Assembly (NCBI RefSeq): GCF_007785775.2
Contig: NZ_VNIK02000006.1
Span: 1-64,000 of the forward strand
DNA from: Flagellimonas hadalis
GTDB lineage: Bacteria > Bacteroidota > Bacteroidia > Flavobacteriales > Flavobacteriaceae
Length of the DNA stretch: 64,000 nt
Direction: 5' to 3'
The position numbers were made by a program, and so were the translations under genes. The notes under the pieces are model-generated. The model made no database searches. It was not told the DNA's origin and was given only the letters and a program-made list of their open reading frames with translations. Positions 8,711 to 17,260 of this stretch are shown here, one piece after another. Position 1 is the stretch's first letter; each line of letters opens with the position of its first letter.

Positions 8711-9652
8711 TTAGTGGTTCTGGTTTTCCATGAGTTGTCTTACAAGTTGTTCCAGTTCTTTGGCCAAGGAAAGTTGGGATGGGTCAAAACCGAAGGGAAG
8801 GCCAATGTAGGTGATTCTTTCCGTTTCCAGGGCGCCCTCTTGTTCGTATTCAAAGTTTTGCAGACAACACAAAACAATCTGATGGGTATCCTCATCCACA
8901 GTGATTGGAAAGCCTTCAGGAGGTGTGTCCCCATATCCCATGTAAAATTCCTCAACTTGCATATCATGCTCGTAAATGGTGATGTCTTCATTGGGCAGAA
9001 GTACCTTAACTATGGTATTGGCCCTGTTGATGTGCAATGTGGTCTCAAAATCATGGGTATTGGCCACAGGCCTGAAGCCTATGTTCATATCCTCCATGTC
9101 CTTGCTCACCACAAATCGTGTTTTGGGTGAAAGGTCTTTAGCCCGCTCTTGAAAATCACCTCCCTTGATGACAAAATAACGGTCATTTTCCTTGGGTTCG
9201 GAGGTTGAGGTCCATTCCCAAACGTTGCCCAACATACCATATAATCCATTTTCATTGGGCTTAGTACAATCTACGCAACGGATTTCCTTTGCCTTTTTGG
9301 GTGTGGTTGTCCCTTTGGCGGCCAATTCCCATTCGGTTTCGGAGGGCAGGCGGAAATGGGTGAGGTAGGTGTCCGAAATATGCTCCAAATACCTTTCTGC
9401 ATCTTCTTTGTTCACCAAGACCGGGAGTTCTCCCTGTTCGTCGGTCAGGTTTTTATGTTCGCCCCAAAGTTCCAAAAAATCATTGTATTGCTCTCTGGTT
9501 ATAGCATATTTGCTGATGTAGAAATGATGTTCTCCCGACTTTATTTCAACAAAATCGTTTAAGAGGCTATCCTGTTGAGCCATGGCATTCAGGCTTATGA
9601 AACAGGTTGTGAGGTACATTTTTACTTTGCTATTCTTTAATCTAAAAGTCAT
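8711..9652 (-). CDS. FGE/SUMF1-fold secreted protein lacking catalytic cysteines (B)
   Basis: 313 residues; signal peptide (MYLTTCFISLNAMAQ, with an alternative start at 9619). FGE-fold motifs: FYISKYAITREQYNDFL, RLPSETEWELAAKG, GLYGMLGNVWEWTS, VIKGGDF and IGFRPVA. As in its neighbour, the segment after GGD has no cysteine pair, while CVDC precedes the GLYGMLGNVWEW motif. About 110 extra residues at the C-terminus form an unrecognised domain (NTIVKVLLPNEDITIYEH). It overlaps the upstream DUF5984-like gene by four bases (ATGA), so the two are translationally coupled. The paralogue pair probably arose by duplication, with the C-terminal extension kept or gained in only one copy. Enzymatic activity is doubtful. 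Confidence 0.8.
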   Translation of the reverse strand: MTFRLKNSKVKMYLTTCFISLNAMAQQDSLLNDFVEIKSGEHHFYISKYAITREQYNDFLELWGEHKNLTDEQGELPVLVNKEDAERYLEHISDTYLTHFRLPSETEWELAAKGTTTPKKAKEIRCVDCTKPNENGLYGMLGNVWEWTSTSEPKENDRYFVIKGGDFQERAKDLSPKTRFVVSKDMEDMNIGFRPVANTHDFETTLHINRANTIVKVLLPNEDITIYEHDMQVEEFYMGYGDTPPEGFPITVDEDTHQIVLCCLQNFEYEQEGALETERITYIGLPFGFDPSQLSLAKELEQLVRQLMENQNH

Positions 9653-10449
9653 ATTTCGTTTGTCATTCGGTCAAACAATTTTTTTATTCCAGCCCAGTCG
9701 GTTCTGTATTCTGCTTCCTGTTCTAGTAGAGCAAGGGAGAAATAAAACTCATCTATTCTTCCTTCATGTTCCTCAACCAACCATTGCTTGTCTAGCTCCA
9801 CTTTTCCCCAATCCTTTTCAACGGCCAACCTGATTTGTTCTCCCATTTCAGCAAAGAAAGACTGGCCAAATGATTTGATTTTCTGCACAAACCCAGTATA
9901 TTCCATTTCAACACTTCCGCTTTTCGCTGTCCAGACAGGTGTGCCATTTTTAAGCCTATGTTCTGTATCCCAAACAACCCTCACTTTATTGTTATATCTG
10001 AAAAAGGACAATTGTGGCCCGTAGTTTAAATGGGAAGAACTTAATGTTCTTGCATGCACCCATGAAATCAATGTATCATACACATCAAAATAAAAATCGT
10101 TGCCATTATCCTTATCCGTGTAGTGTTTGTCGAGCCATTTTTTTGTCCTGGATTGAAATTTTTTTAAATCTGTGGACAAGTTGTAAAACGCTTCGGGAAT
10201 TGGTTCCCTTATTTTGTCAAAAAGCTCCGTAAAGTCTTCAATAAATCTAGATAACGGGTAGTCGTTGTATGGTGATTGGTTTCCCCAAAGGTCAATGGCT
10301 TCTTTGGTGTATTCATAAATGGTTTCATTCCCGAATGTAAGCCATAAATCCCCATCCGTGAGCCCAAACCAATGTAGTGACAGCTCCGGCTCTTGCCCCC
10401 AAGGTGAAATTTTGTCCAGTTCCTTTAATTTAAAGTTTATCATTGCCAT
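9649..10449 (-). CDS. DUF5984-like protein
   Basis: 266 residues, no signal peptide, predicted cytosolic. The N-terminal phrase LHWFGLTDGDLWLTFG and the overall length recall DUF5984 proteins; the assignment is from memory of the family pattern and is moderate. The protein is rich in aromatic and acidic residues and has no recognised catalytic motif. It is the first gene of an operon with the two FGE-fold proteins, its TGA overlapping the next ATG. A cytosolic protein leading two exported ones is unusual. Nothing in the sequence indicates a specific biochemical role. Confidence 0.65.
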   Translation of the reverse strand: MAMINFKLKELDKISPWGQEPELSLHWFGLTDGDLWLTFGNETIYEYTKEAIDLWGNQSPYNDYPLSRFIEDFTELFDKIREPIPEAFYNLSTDLKKFQSRTKKWLDKHYTDKDNGNDFYFDVYDTLISWVHARTLSSSHLNYGPQLSFFRYNNKVRVVWDTEHRLKNGTPVWTAKSGSVEMEYTGFVQKIKSFGQSFFAEMGEQIRLAVEKDWGKVELDKQWLVEEHEGRIDEFYFSLALLEQEAEYRTDWAGIKKLFDRMTNEI

Positions 10450-10845
10450 TTTTTTAGCTCATTTATATGCCCTGAATGCCTAACGGTTCACTGATATTTG
10501 GAATGAAATTCATGGAACAATTTTCATGGCCATAGGGTATGTGTGCGCACTCCGGCAAAGCCCTTGCATTGGGTGGGAATGGCCAAAATGATCACTTTGG
10601 CATTCGGCAGCTTCATCGGTTCTGGTTGATTGAATTGTTCATGAGTATTTCTTCCCTAAGCCTCATTTGAACGTCTTTTTCCATTTCATGCAAATCGTCC
10701 TGTTCCAATAGTTCATACATTTTGGATTCCTTTACCTGTTTTTTGAAAACCGATCGGTAGATTTCCAAAAAGGTTCGGCCTTGGTAGCAGCAAATAAGGG
10801 TTGAGCAATAAATGGTCAGACAATGTCTGGATGGTTACAGGCTCT
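10450..10845. other. Intergenic region with a possible gene remnant
   Basis: About 400 bases between the DUF5984-like gene and the Sel1/WG gene. On the minus strand, one frame stays open from about 10820 to a TGA at 10613, preceded by an in-frame stop and without an ATG before 10720. No promoter matching TAnnTTTG was found here for the 10449 operon. The stretch may be the decayed tail of a lost gene. Confidence 0.4.
10613..10720 (-). pseudogene. Short ORF, possible C-terminal remnant
   Basis: A 35-residue minus-strand frame from ATG 10720 to TGA 10613, charged and helix-prone (MYELLEQDDLHEMEKDVQM). The same frame is open upstream without a start codon, with protein-like composition (RTFLEIYRSVFKKQ), suggesting the end of a former longer gene. 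No family recognised. It could also be chance. Confidence 0.25.
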
Positions 10846-13800
10846 TTATTTTATTTTTTTGCCCTTTATGTCTATATAAAACCCTGCCCCTTTTGAATCC
10901 TTGACCCATGCCTTACCGGAATGAAAATACCCTGCTTCCTGAAACTTGAAGGGGATCACTGTTTTTCCTTCCCTATCAATGTAGCCCCATTTTCCATTTT
11001 TTTTGGCTGCGGTCACGCCCTGACTCCCAATAAATGCATTTCCATCCTCAAACTGATTTCGGATAACCATTTGGTTGGCGATATTGATATACCCTACCTT
11101 TCCATTCAATCTTACCTCCGCCAAGCCGTTGTAAAAAAAATCCGCTCTTTCATACATGAACGGAGTCTTGATGTTGCCATTATTGTCAATGTGTCCATAT
11201 TTTCCGTTCAATTTTGCCACAATATATTGATTGTCATATTCATCCATTCTTAGTGCTTCATATTTGGGTGGGATGGTCTCCACCCCATTTTTATCCAAGG
11301 CTCCGTATTTTCCGTTGAGCCTTACGATTCCTTTTGCACCTCTGCCCACCAATTCGATGGACTCGTACTTAAATGGGACCACGAAATTGTAAACGGAATC
11401 CAGTAGGGCCATCTTGTCTCCCTTAAACGCAAAATAGTAACCTTGCATTTCCATATAGGGATTGGTCCTCATCGCTTTCGATATTGCATCGTATGGGCTC
11501 TGTTCCTTTCCATCTTGAATGGTTTCGTTGGTTTTTGCAACACTGGGATTTTCTTCTTCAAGAAATGAATAAAGGGCATCATGATCTTTCATGAATTCGG
11601 GGAAATGGCGCAGGAACAATTTGAAATTATTGTTGTAATACTCCATAAATCCCTCCTCGTCAGCCTCTTCGTAAGCTTCTTGAAAAAGGTCTTTGGCAAG
11701 TTGTTCATTTTTAGGCAAACCTTTACCGGTAAAATGGGCAACCGCCAAAAAGATATTGGCCTCGGGATATTGCGAAGATTGTTGCTCCCAAATGGCCACA
11801 GCCTTGGCATGGTCTTGTGGAACATCTTTTCCATCGTAATGATAAAAACCCGAATAGATTCCATCTTTATGGATATCAAAGGCTTTTAAGGAATTTTTCT
11901 TTTCCAGATAGCACAATCCCAACCTATCATCCACATCATACCCTTTTTCCTTTAAGATCAAATATTGTTCCATCGCACGATCTATGGTGGCGCCACAATT
12001 CTTTGTCCGTTCATGTTTGAACAAAATGGCATCGGCCATCACAACACGACAATTGTTTCTTTTGTCTTCAGGTTGTTCAGGGTTGTTGATGACATCTTGC
12101 AAAGGAGGAATCAAACAGGAAGACCATAACCCGACATCCACACTCACCATGGCGTATTCGTAAAAGGCTTCCAGTACCTTTTGATCGAAAATCAGTTCAC
12201 TGAAATAGTCCCTCGATCTATCGGTGATTTTTAAAAAGCCGTTTTGTCCATAAGCGAAGGCCTTGGCCAGCAAAAGTTTGAACCGGTTTCTCACATCCAT
12301 GGGCTGTTCCCCATTGTTGGTCACCTGCACCATCATCTTTTCGGCCAAAAGGGGACGGTTATTGTTGAAATAGTAAAGGGCCAGATCGCTTTCTGATTGC
12401 AGATCGCCCAATTCCACTGCCTTCGAAAGATAGGTGATGGCCTTTTCGGGGTTCTTTTCCGAGCCAATACCTGAAAAATACATTTGGGACAAAGTTCTTA
12501 GGGAATATACTGAACCATTTTCAGCGGCTTTTTCGAACCACTTTTTGGACTCGGTGTAGTTTTTTTGCAGATAGTGGATGTATCCAATAGCCTCCATGTC
12601 CGTGTTCATGAAAAGCCCCTTGTTAAAATTCCCACCATTCTGCTTGAGACCTTCCTTGTAGATCCTGAGTGCTTCGGGATAGTTTTTTTGATTGAAAAGC
12701 GTGGCGGCCTTTGCAAATAGTTGGTTAATGGGTTTCATGGCCTCGTTTCCCCCATAAACCACATTGGCGTTCTCCCCTTGATAATATAGCGATTTTGAAT
12801 AGAGATCAAGGGCATTTATTTTGTTCTTGAACGCTGTGTAAGCTGAAATGGCCTCGGATTCGGATTGGAAATAGCCCACGATGTCATGATAAACATTGGT
12901 GTATTTTCGGGGGTCAATGGAAACTTTATAAATGTCTTCCATGATTTCCTTGCTATCGGGCCAACTGCCATCGGGGTATTGGCCAATGGCAAAAACATTG
13001 GATACGTTGATGTTTTCCAAATCCCTCAGCCCCCCGGTGTAGTGATAGAAAAAATAATAAAGTTTGTTATGGGTTGAATTGATTCCATTATAAGGCAATT
13101 CATTGCTGGGCAGGGCATAAAAATACGCTGCCCTTTGTTTGGCAAGCGCATCTTGTCTGGCATTCTCTTCTTGTTGCCTTATCCTTGCCAAGCGTTGCCT
13201 TCTTTGTCTTTCCCGCCATTCCCGATCTAACTGCTCCTCGGTTTTTCGATCGCGTTGTTCAATTTGGTCTATCAGTTTATTGAAACTGTCCCATGCGCCA
13301 CTTTTTTCCAAATAGTATGCCCCCGGATTTGTGGCATATTTTAGTTTTTCACGCTGTTGCCTTATGTATGCCTCCCTTTCATATTCCATTTGCCTCAAGG
13401 TCTTGCCTGCCTCCTCGGCCTTTTTGTAAACATCCTTCGAAGCACTGTTGGATTTTGTAGAACTTTGGGGTGAAGGGGTACTCTTTCTTTGGGAAGTAGC
13501 GGTTTTGCCTGTTGTGGTGGACGTTGAGGTCAAAACCGGACCGATGGAAGATGAACTTTGGGAAGCACTACTGGTCGAATTTTGGTTAGCTGCGGCTTCT
13601 TTTTGCAATCGCTCCTGTTCTGCTTTATGGGTAATGGCCTTATCGGTATCTTCAATCAGCTTTAGGGTATTGGGGTTTTGGGTGAGGGCATAGGCTTTTT
13701 GGTAGTGTTCCTTTGCCTTTTTGTAGTTGCCTATCCCATATTCCACATGCCCGTAGCGCAAATGGGAATCTGCTTGTGCGCTGTTTTCCTTTTTCTTTTT

Positions 13801-14373
13801 ATCGGCCTTTAGGGCAGAGGCAACTTTAAGGCTTCTGTCGCCAGTGGCGTCTCCCCTCAAAACCACTACATTGGTCAGCCGAAAATTGTTGACATTATTT
13901 TTGTACTCTTCTTTTTTGGGATCCTTCCCCACTTGTTTCAGGACATCAAAGGTTTCCCCGAAACAGCCTCCAAAATTCCCCACGATGTAATTGAGGTTTA
14001 CTTTTCCAAAAAAAGTGTTCCCATAATACAGGTCGGCCTGCACTTCATCTATACTGACATTGGATGCAGAAGGCCAAATACCCGGAGCTATTTCATCAAC
14101 CGTGCCTTTGTAATAGCGTTGGCCATCCATCATGAGGGCCGTGAAATTGGCATTTTTCGTATAGCCTATGCCCAGTTGCACATCGCCGCCACAGTTCACG
14201 AACTGGTACCGGAACTTCACACCGGAAAACTCAAATCCGGTTGCAGGACCTGTGTAATTCAATGACCCCCTGTTGACGTCCAAAGTCTGGCTTTTGACAT
14301 CCCCTTTCTGGGAAAAGGTTTTTGTTCCTATCAGGACAAGGAACAGAAATGATAACAATCTTAATTTTATCAT
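10846..14373 (-). CDS. Secreted Sel1/TPR protein with C-terminal WG repeats
   Basis: 1,175 residues with a signal peptide (ending KTFSQ). Order of parts: an N-terminal beta-rich region of about 180 residues (VNCGGDVQLGIGYTKNANF); a TPR pair (HVEYGIGNYKKAKEHYQKAYAL); a low-complexity Ser/Thr linker; an Arg/Gln/Glu-rich coiled coil (about 330-400); Sel1-like repeats (SVYSLRTLSQMYFSGIGSEKNPEKAI and further copies); and about five WG repeats at the C-terminus (VRLNGKYGALDKNGVETIPP, then LNGKYGHIDNNG). Sel1 and WG repeats are protein-interaction modules, so a scaffold role outside the cytoplasm is inferred. The FISUMP gene ends 15 bases upstream, so both are probably driven by the promoter with the dyad at 15059-15076. 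Confidence 0.85.
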   Translation of the reverse strand: MIKLRLLSFLFLVLIGTKTFSQKGDVKSQTLDVNRGSLNYTGPATGFEFSGVKFRYQFVNCGGDVQLGIGYTKNANFTALMMDGQRYYKGTVDEIAPGIWPSASNVSIDEVQADLYYGNTFFGKVNLNYIVGNFGGCFGETFDVLKQVGKDPKKEEYKNNVNNFRLTNVVVLRGDATGDRSLKVASALKADKKKKENSAQADSHLRYGHVEYGIGNYKKAKEHYQKAYALTQNPNTLKLIEDTDKAITHKAEQERLQKEAAANQNSTSSASQSSSSIGPVLTSTSTTTGKTATSQRKSTPSPQSSTKSNSASKDVYKKAEEAGKTLRQMEYEREAYIRQQREKLKYATNPGAYYLEKSGAWDSFNKLIDQIEQRDRKTEEQLDREWRERQRRQRLARIRQQEENARQDALAKQRAAYFYALPSNELPYNGINSTHNKLYYFFYHYTGGLRDLENINVSNVFAIGQYPDGSWPDSKEIMEDIYKVSIDPRKYTNVYHDIVGYFQSESEAISAYTAFKNKINALDLYSKSLYYQGENANVVYGGNEAMKPINQLFAKAATLFNQKNYPEALRIYKEGLKQNGGNFNKGLFMNTDMEAIGYIHYLQKNYTESKKWFEKAAENGSVYSLRTLSQMYFSGIGSEKNPEKAITYLSKAVELGDLQSESDLALYYFNNNRPLLAEKMMVQVTNNGEQPMDVRNRFKLLLAKAFAYGQNGFLKITDRSRDYFSELIFDQKVLEAFYEYAMVSVDVGLWSSCLIPPLQDVINNPEQPEDKRNNCRVVMADAILFKHERTKNCGATIDRAMEQYLILKEKGYDVDDRLGLCYLEKKNSLKAFDIHKDGIYSGFYHYDGKDVPQDHAKAVAIWEQQSSQYPEANIFLAVAHFTGKGLPKNEQLAKDLFQEAYEEADEEGFMEYYNNNFKLFLRHFPEFMKDHDALYSFLEEENPSVAKTNETIQDGKEQSPYDAISKAMRTNPYMEMQGYYFAFKGDKMALLDSVYNFVVPFKYESIELVGRGAKGIVRLNGKYGALDKNGVETIPPKYEALRMDEYDNQYIVAKLNGKYGHIDNNGNIKTPFMYERADFFYNGLAEVRLNGKVGYINIANQMVIRNQFEDGNAFIGSQGVTAAKKNGKWGYIDREGKTVIPFKFQEAGYFHSGKAWVKDSKGAGFYIDIKGKKIK

Positions 14374-14388
14374 GCTGATGATACTGGT

Positions 14389-14991
14389 TTATTCCTTGAT
14401 ACACCTACAGTTCAACCCGCCCTTTGTTCCCGAAGGGGCAATGGAGAGTTTGGAGGCGTGCCATGCAATGGGCACGGAATACAGTCCGTAAGCGGCATCG
14501 GTATGTGGGGTTGATGTCCAAAAATAAGCCGCTTTTTTATATTCGTTGAACCCTCCATAACCGCTTTTTACACCGCCGGGCAATGCATTGAAACCAGAAC
14601 TGTTGGTGCTGCTCCCATCGCTCCAGCCCTCTAGGCTTTTTAGTGCTTTGGGATCATTGCCCACATGACTGAAAAGGGTTTCCCAATCTTCCTTGGTCGG
14701 TACACGAAACCCTGCCGGGCAAGGATTGCCATTGGTCATAGCATGTATATTGTACAAATGCCCATATTGCTTTCCCGTGGTCTCGTCATAATACCATGCC
14801 CATGCAGGCTGCCCGTTATCTGTGGCCTGTTGCCACGCTTCCATACTTTGAGCATGCAAAATGGCGGTACCGTTCTGCATGGTCGATGATTCCAGGTTTT
14901 TGTCCATCCAAACCTGCGAACCTATGGTCACGGTCTGGGCATTGGCAATAAAGGAAAGTACAAAGGGAAAGAAAAAAGAAAACTGTCTCAT
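14389..14991 (-). CDS. FISUMP-domain secreted protein
   Basis: 200 residues from the ATG at 14991, chosen because it gives a signal peptide (FFFPFVLSFIANAQ) and sits 36 bases after a good -7 element. The body matches the 'Fibrobacter succinogenes major paralogous' domain: TVTIGSQVWMDKNLESS, GHLYNIHAM, NPCPAGFRVPTKEDWETL, FNALPGGVKSGYGGF and AYFWTST. The family is surface-exposed or secreted, and its function is unknown. It is transcribed together with the large Sel1/WG protein gene downstream and is the first gene behind the dyad-containing promoter. Four cysteines (two near the C-terminus, NCRC) could form disulfides in the periplasm. Confidence 0.85.
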   Translation of the reverse strand: MRQFSFFFPFVLSFIANAQTVTIGSQVWMDKNLESSTMQNGTAILHAQSMEAWQQATDNGQPAWAWYYDETTGKQYGHLYNIHAMTNGNPCPAGFRVPTKEDWETLFSHVGNDPKALKSLEGWSDGSSTNSSGFNALPGGVKSGYGGFNEYKKAAYFWTSTPHTDAAYGLYSVPIAWHASKLSIAPSGTKGGLNCRCIKE

Positions 14992-15027
14992 AATCAGGAT
15001 TTTTAAGTAAGAATTTAGGTTTCTTAA

Positions 15028-15076
15028 CAAAAATAGCCCCATGCAGGTGTTGCCCGCAATACCCAATTTTGGGTAT
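15028..15076 (-). promoter_or_regulatory. Dyad-linked promoter of the FISUMP-Sel1/WG operon
   Basis: Read on the minus strand: an 18-bp dyad ATACCCAAAATTGGGTAT (15059-15076, 8-bp arms, 2-base centre) runs into the -33 element TTG (15057-15059), followed by 21 bases and TATTTTTG (15028-15035), an exact match to TAnnTTTG. The FISUMP ATG lies 36 bases beyond. The same arrangement recurs at 38428-38475 and 43553-43600. An operator abutting the -33 box fits an activator touching sigma; the PAS-LuxR regulator encoded immediately upstream is one candidate. Confidence 0.7.
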
Positions 15077-15116
15077 TTTGGTCGTGTTGGATAACGCTAA
15101 AAACGGTTGTTTTAAT

Positions 15117-15914
15117 TTAGATGTACCCTTTCCTTATACATTCCGCGACAAGCTCGGAAGAGTTCTTTGCCTTGGATTTACGCAAGATGTTCTTTCGGTG
15201 GGTAAAGACGGTTTGGATGGAGATGTTCAATTCCTTGGAAACTTCATCCGTGGACAGTCCCCTTGCCAACAAGCGTATGACCTCCAGTTCCCTTTTGGTG
15301 AAGGATGGGCTGTATGCGTCAAAGTCATAGGGAACAAAATTTTCAAAAACTTGGTCCTCGAAAACATCGATTTCAAGAAACGAAGGTTCCCCGTTCAGGC
15401 CGATCAGCGACAGTTTTCGGTTGTTGACGGAAGTGATGTGGTTGATATCCGTATGGGTGCCGAAAACTTTCAGCAGCGCACCATCTTCCGTGGTCCTCAA
15501 GGTGATGGTCTGCATCAGGAACAACCGATAGTTCCCATTGGCCACCCTTTCCCTGAGACTATAATTGATTTTATAGTTCACCATTTTTTCCGGGGAGACG
15601 CAGTTTTTTAAAAAATAGGCCACCACATCCTCGCACCGCATAAAAAAATCAAGGTCGTCTGGGTGTATCAGATCAATGAACCTGTCCAGGGTAAGATCTT
15701 TCGGTTCGATGCCCAACAAGTCCCTCGTAGATTCACTCACAAGGTCCAGTGTCAGGGTAGGGGAGTCAAGAATGTAGTAGTAATAAGGCCCGGGACAAAA
15801 AAGATTGGCCATATAGTCAACAACGTTGACCGCTTTCAGTTCCACCGATTTCTTGGCCAGATAATTGCTGTGCGACTTCCAAATGTCCACAACGACTTCG
15901 TGGTTGGTTTTCAT
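15117..15914 (-). CDS. PAS-LuxR family transcriptional regulator
   Basis: 265 residues, cytosolic, not a response regulator: no receiver aspartate domain is present. The middle resembles a PAS domain (YYYILDSPTLTLDLVSESTRDLLGI, then HPDDLDFFMRCEDV), and the last 65 residues are a LuxR/GerE helix-turn-helix (FTKRELEVIRLLARGLSTDEVSKELNISIQTVFTHRKNIL). PAS-LuxR proteins of this type are common in flavobacteria and sense unknown small molecules or redox state. The gene lies directly upstream of the FISUMP operon in the same direction, 125 bases before it, with the dyad promoter between them, so it may control that operon. LuxR HTH dimers bind dyads of about 16-20 bp, which suits the element. Confidence 0.88.
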   Translation of the reverse strand: MKTNHEVVVDIWKSHSNYLAKKSVELKAVNVVDYMANLFCPGPYYYYILDSPTLTLDLVSESTRDLLGIEPKDLTLDRFIDLIHPDDLDFFMRCEDVVAYFLKNCVSPEKMVNYKINYSLRERVANGNYRLFLMQTITLRTTEDGALLKVFGTHTDINHITSVNNRKLSLIGLNGEPSFLEIDVFEDQVFENFVPYDFDAYSPSFTKRELEVIRLLARGLSTDEVSKELNISIQTVFTHRKNILRKSKAKNSSELVAECIRKGYI

Positions 15915-16051
15915 GCGTTTATGGATAAAATAGACTCTGTCCGTTCCATAAAAGAACAGGAAATGGTTGGTTTTTAGTATGTAATATAGGATAAAAAAGG
16001 CAAATTTTCGGTCCTCTTTTTGTGCTTGCCCTAGGCGTAATGTCTATGTTT

Positions 16052-16441
16052 TTATTGGGGTATTTTTTCTACCAGTACCTCATTCCCTTTTTTGTCATAA
16101 TAGGTACAGGTCATTTTTTCCATGGACACGGCCCATTTCTCGATGCCCATTTCGGCACTCATACTTATAAAAGTGGGGTAATCCGTATTCCCTTTTTGGT
16201 GCTCTTTCAACTCAATCATGAACTGTTCCGAGTTGCATTTATCCGCAATGGCAACAGCCCCATATTTGGCAGGTGCCGTTATAGTGTATCCATTTGCACC
16301 ATAATAATCTACGTGTCCATCTGTTACATAGGTTTCGTAATGGATGACCCCCATGGCTTTGATTTCCTGTATGTAAGCAGGGAAATCTGCTCCCGATTTT
16401 ACTTTGCCATGTGCGGCTTTGATTTGTTCTACTGTAAACAT
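16052..16441 (-). CDS. DUF1398 family protein
   Basis: 129 residues, no signal peptide. The sequence pattern MFTVEQIKAAHGKVKSGADFPAYIQEIKAMGV, with YETYVTDGHVDYYGANGY further on, matches DUF1398 (E. coli YbcV-like), a small cytosolic family of unknown function of about 125-135 residues. It stands alone, with 137 bases on one side and 111 on the other, and no operon partner. Nothing points to a specific role. Confidence 0.8.
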   Translation of the reverse strand: MFTVEQIKAAHGKVKSGADFPAYIQEIKAMGVIHYETYVTDGHVDYYGANGYTITAPAKYGAVAIADKCNSEQFMIELKEHQKGNTDYPTFISMSAEMGIEKWAVSMEKMTCTYYDKKGNEVLVEKIPQ

Positions 16442-16552
16442 GGTCCTCTATTGTATGGTTTGCGTGGTTTCTGTAAATGTAGTGGAAAAAGCAATTGGTA
16501 AAAGACCATCAAAAATGAAAGTATCCATTGGAAACCGATCCATTGACACAGT

Positions 16553-17260
16553 TTAATTTTGTTTCACCCACAAACAATCCACATTGGGGTGGAGCCATAA
16601 AAAAGTTACGGGAAACCGGGGAGTGACTTTTTCTTTCAGGAGCATGGTAGCAGCCTCTTCCTTTCCGTTCCCACAAATCAATAGGATGATCCTTTTTGCG
16701 GACAGGATATTTTGTATTCCGAGGGTCATTCCATATTCTGGTCTTTCGGGCAGTTCGCTTACCATGCCGTGAGCTTTGGATTCCTCTGACAGTTCGGCCA
16801 CATGGCAAAAAGGATGGAGCGCTTCGGCAGGTTCATTGAAACCGATATGCCCGTTCTTTCCCAGGCCTAGAATGCATAGGTCTATGGTTTCTTTTTTTTC
16901 GATGAGCCGTTGAATCCGTGCGCATTCGGCTTCAGGATTTTTGGGATTGGGAAGAAAACCTGTATACCGATCGTTGCTTATTTTGAGGGGATTGAGCAGC
17001 TGTTCTTGCAAGTAGCGTTCGCAGGAACTTGGATGATCTGCAGAAAGTCCTCCCCATTCATCCAATTTTAGGACATGCAGGCCCTCAAAAAGCTTGGGGT
17101 CGTCCAGAAAGGCATCTGCCAATAGCTGATAGGTCCCCGTGGGCGAATTGCCCGTTGCGGTACAGAGGGCAAGGTCTTTTTTTCGTTCCAATTCATCCAT
17201 GATGATCTTGGCGGCATGGGCGCTCATTTGCCCATAATGGTCAAAAGTGTGTATGTTCAT
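16553..17260 (-). CDS. AgaI/NagB-like amino-sugar phosphate isomerase/deaminase
   Basis: 235 residues of the glucosamine/galactosamine-6-phosphate isomerase family. Visible motifs: ATGNSPTGTYQLL (phosphate binding), LKLDEWGG, ILGLGKNGHIGFNEPAEAL and the C-terminal FLWLHPNVDCLW. GKNGH, rather than the GNDGH of NagB, together with FLWLH, is the pattern of AgaI (galactosamine-6-phosphate isomerase), so AgaI-like is the better label. The proposed reaction is amino-sugar 6-phosphate to keto-sugar phosphate plus ammonia. Last gene of the GMC operon, its ATG overlapping the previous stop by one base. No amino-sugar kinase or PTS is nearby, so the true substrate may differ. Confidence 0.8.
   Translation of the reverse strand: MNIHTFDHYGQMSAHAAKIIMDELERKKDLALCTATGNSPTGTYQLLADAFLDDPKLFEGLHVLKLDEWGGLSADHPSSCERYLQEQLLNPLKISNDRYTGFLPNPKNPEAECARIQRLIEKKETIDLCILGLGKNGHIGFNEPAEALHPFCHVAELSEESKAHGMVSELPERPEYGMTLGIQNILSAKRIILLICGNGKEEAATMLLKEKVTPRFPVTFLWLHPNVDCLWVKQN

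Noticed and set aside
7984..9652. Functional sulfatase-maturation enzymes serving the fucose operon
   Set aside because: The catalytic cysteine pair is absent in both, and the operon lies 40 kb from the fucose genes.
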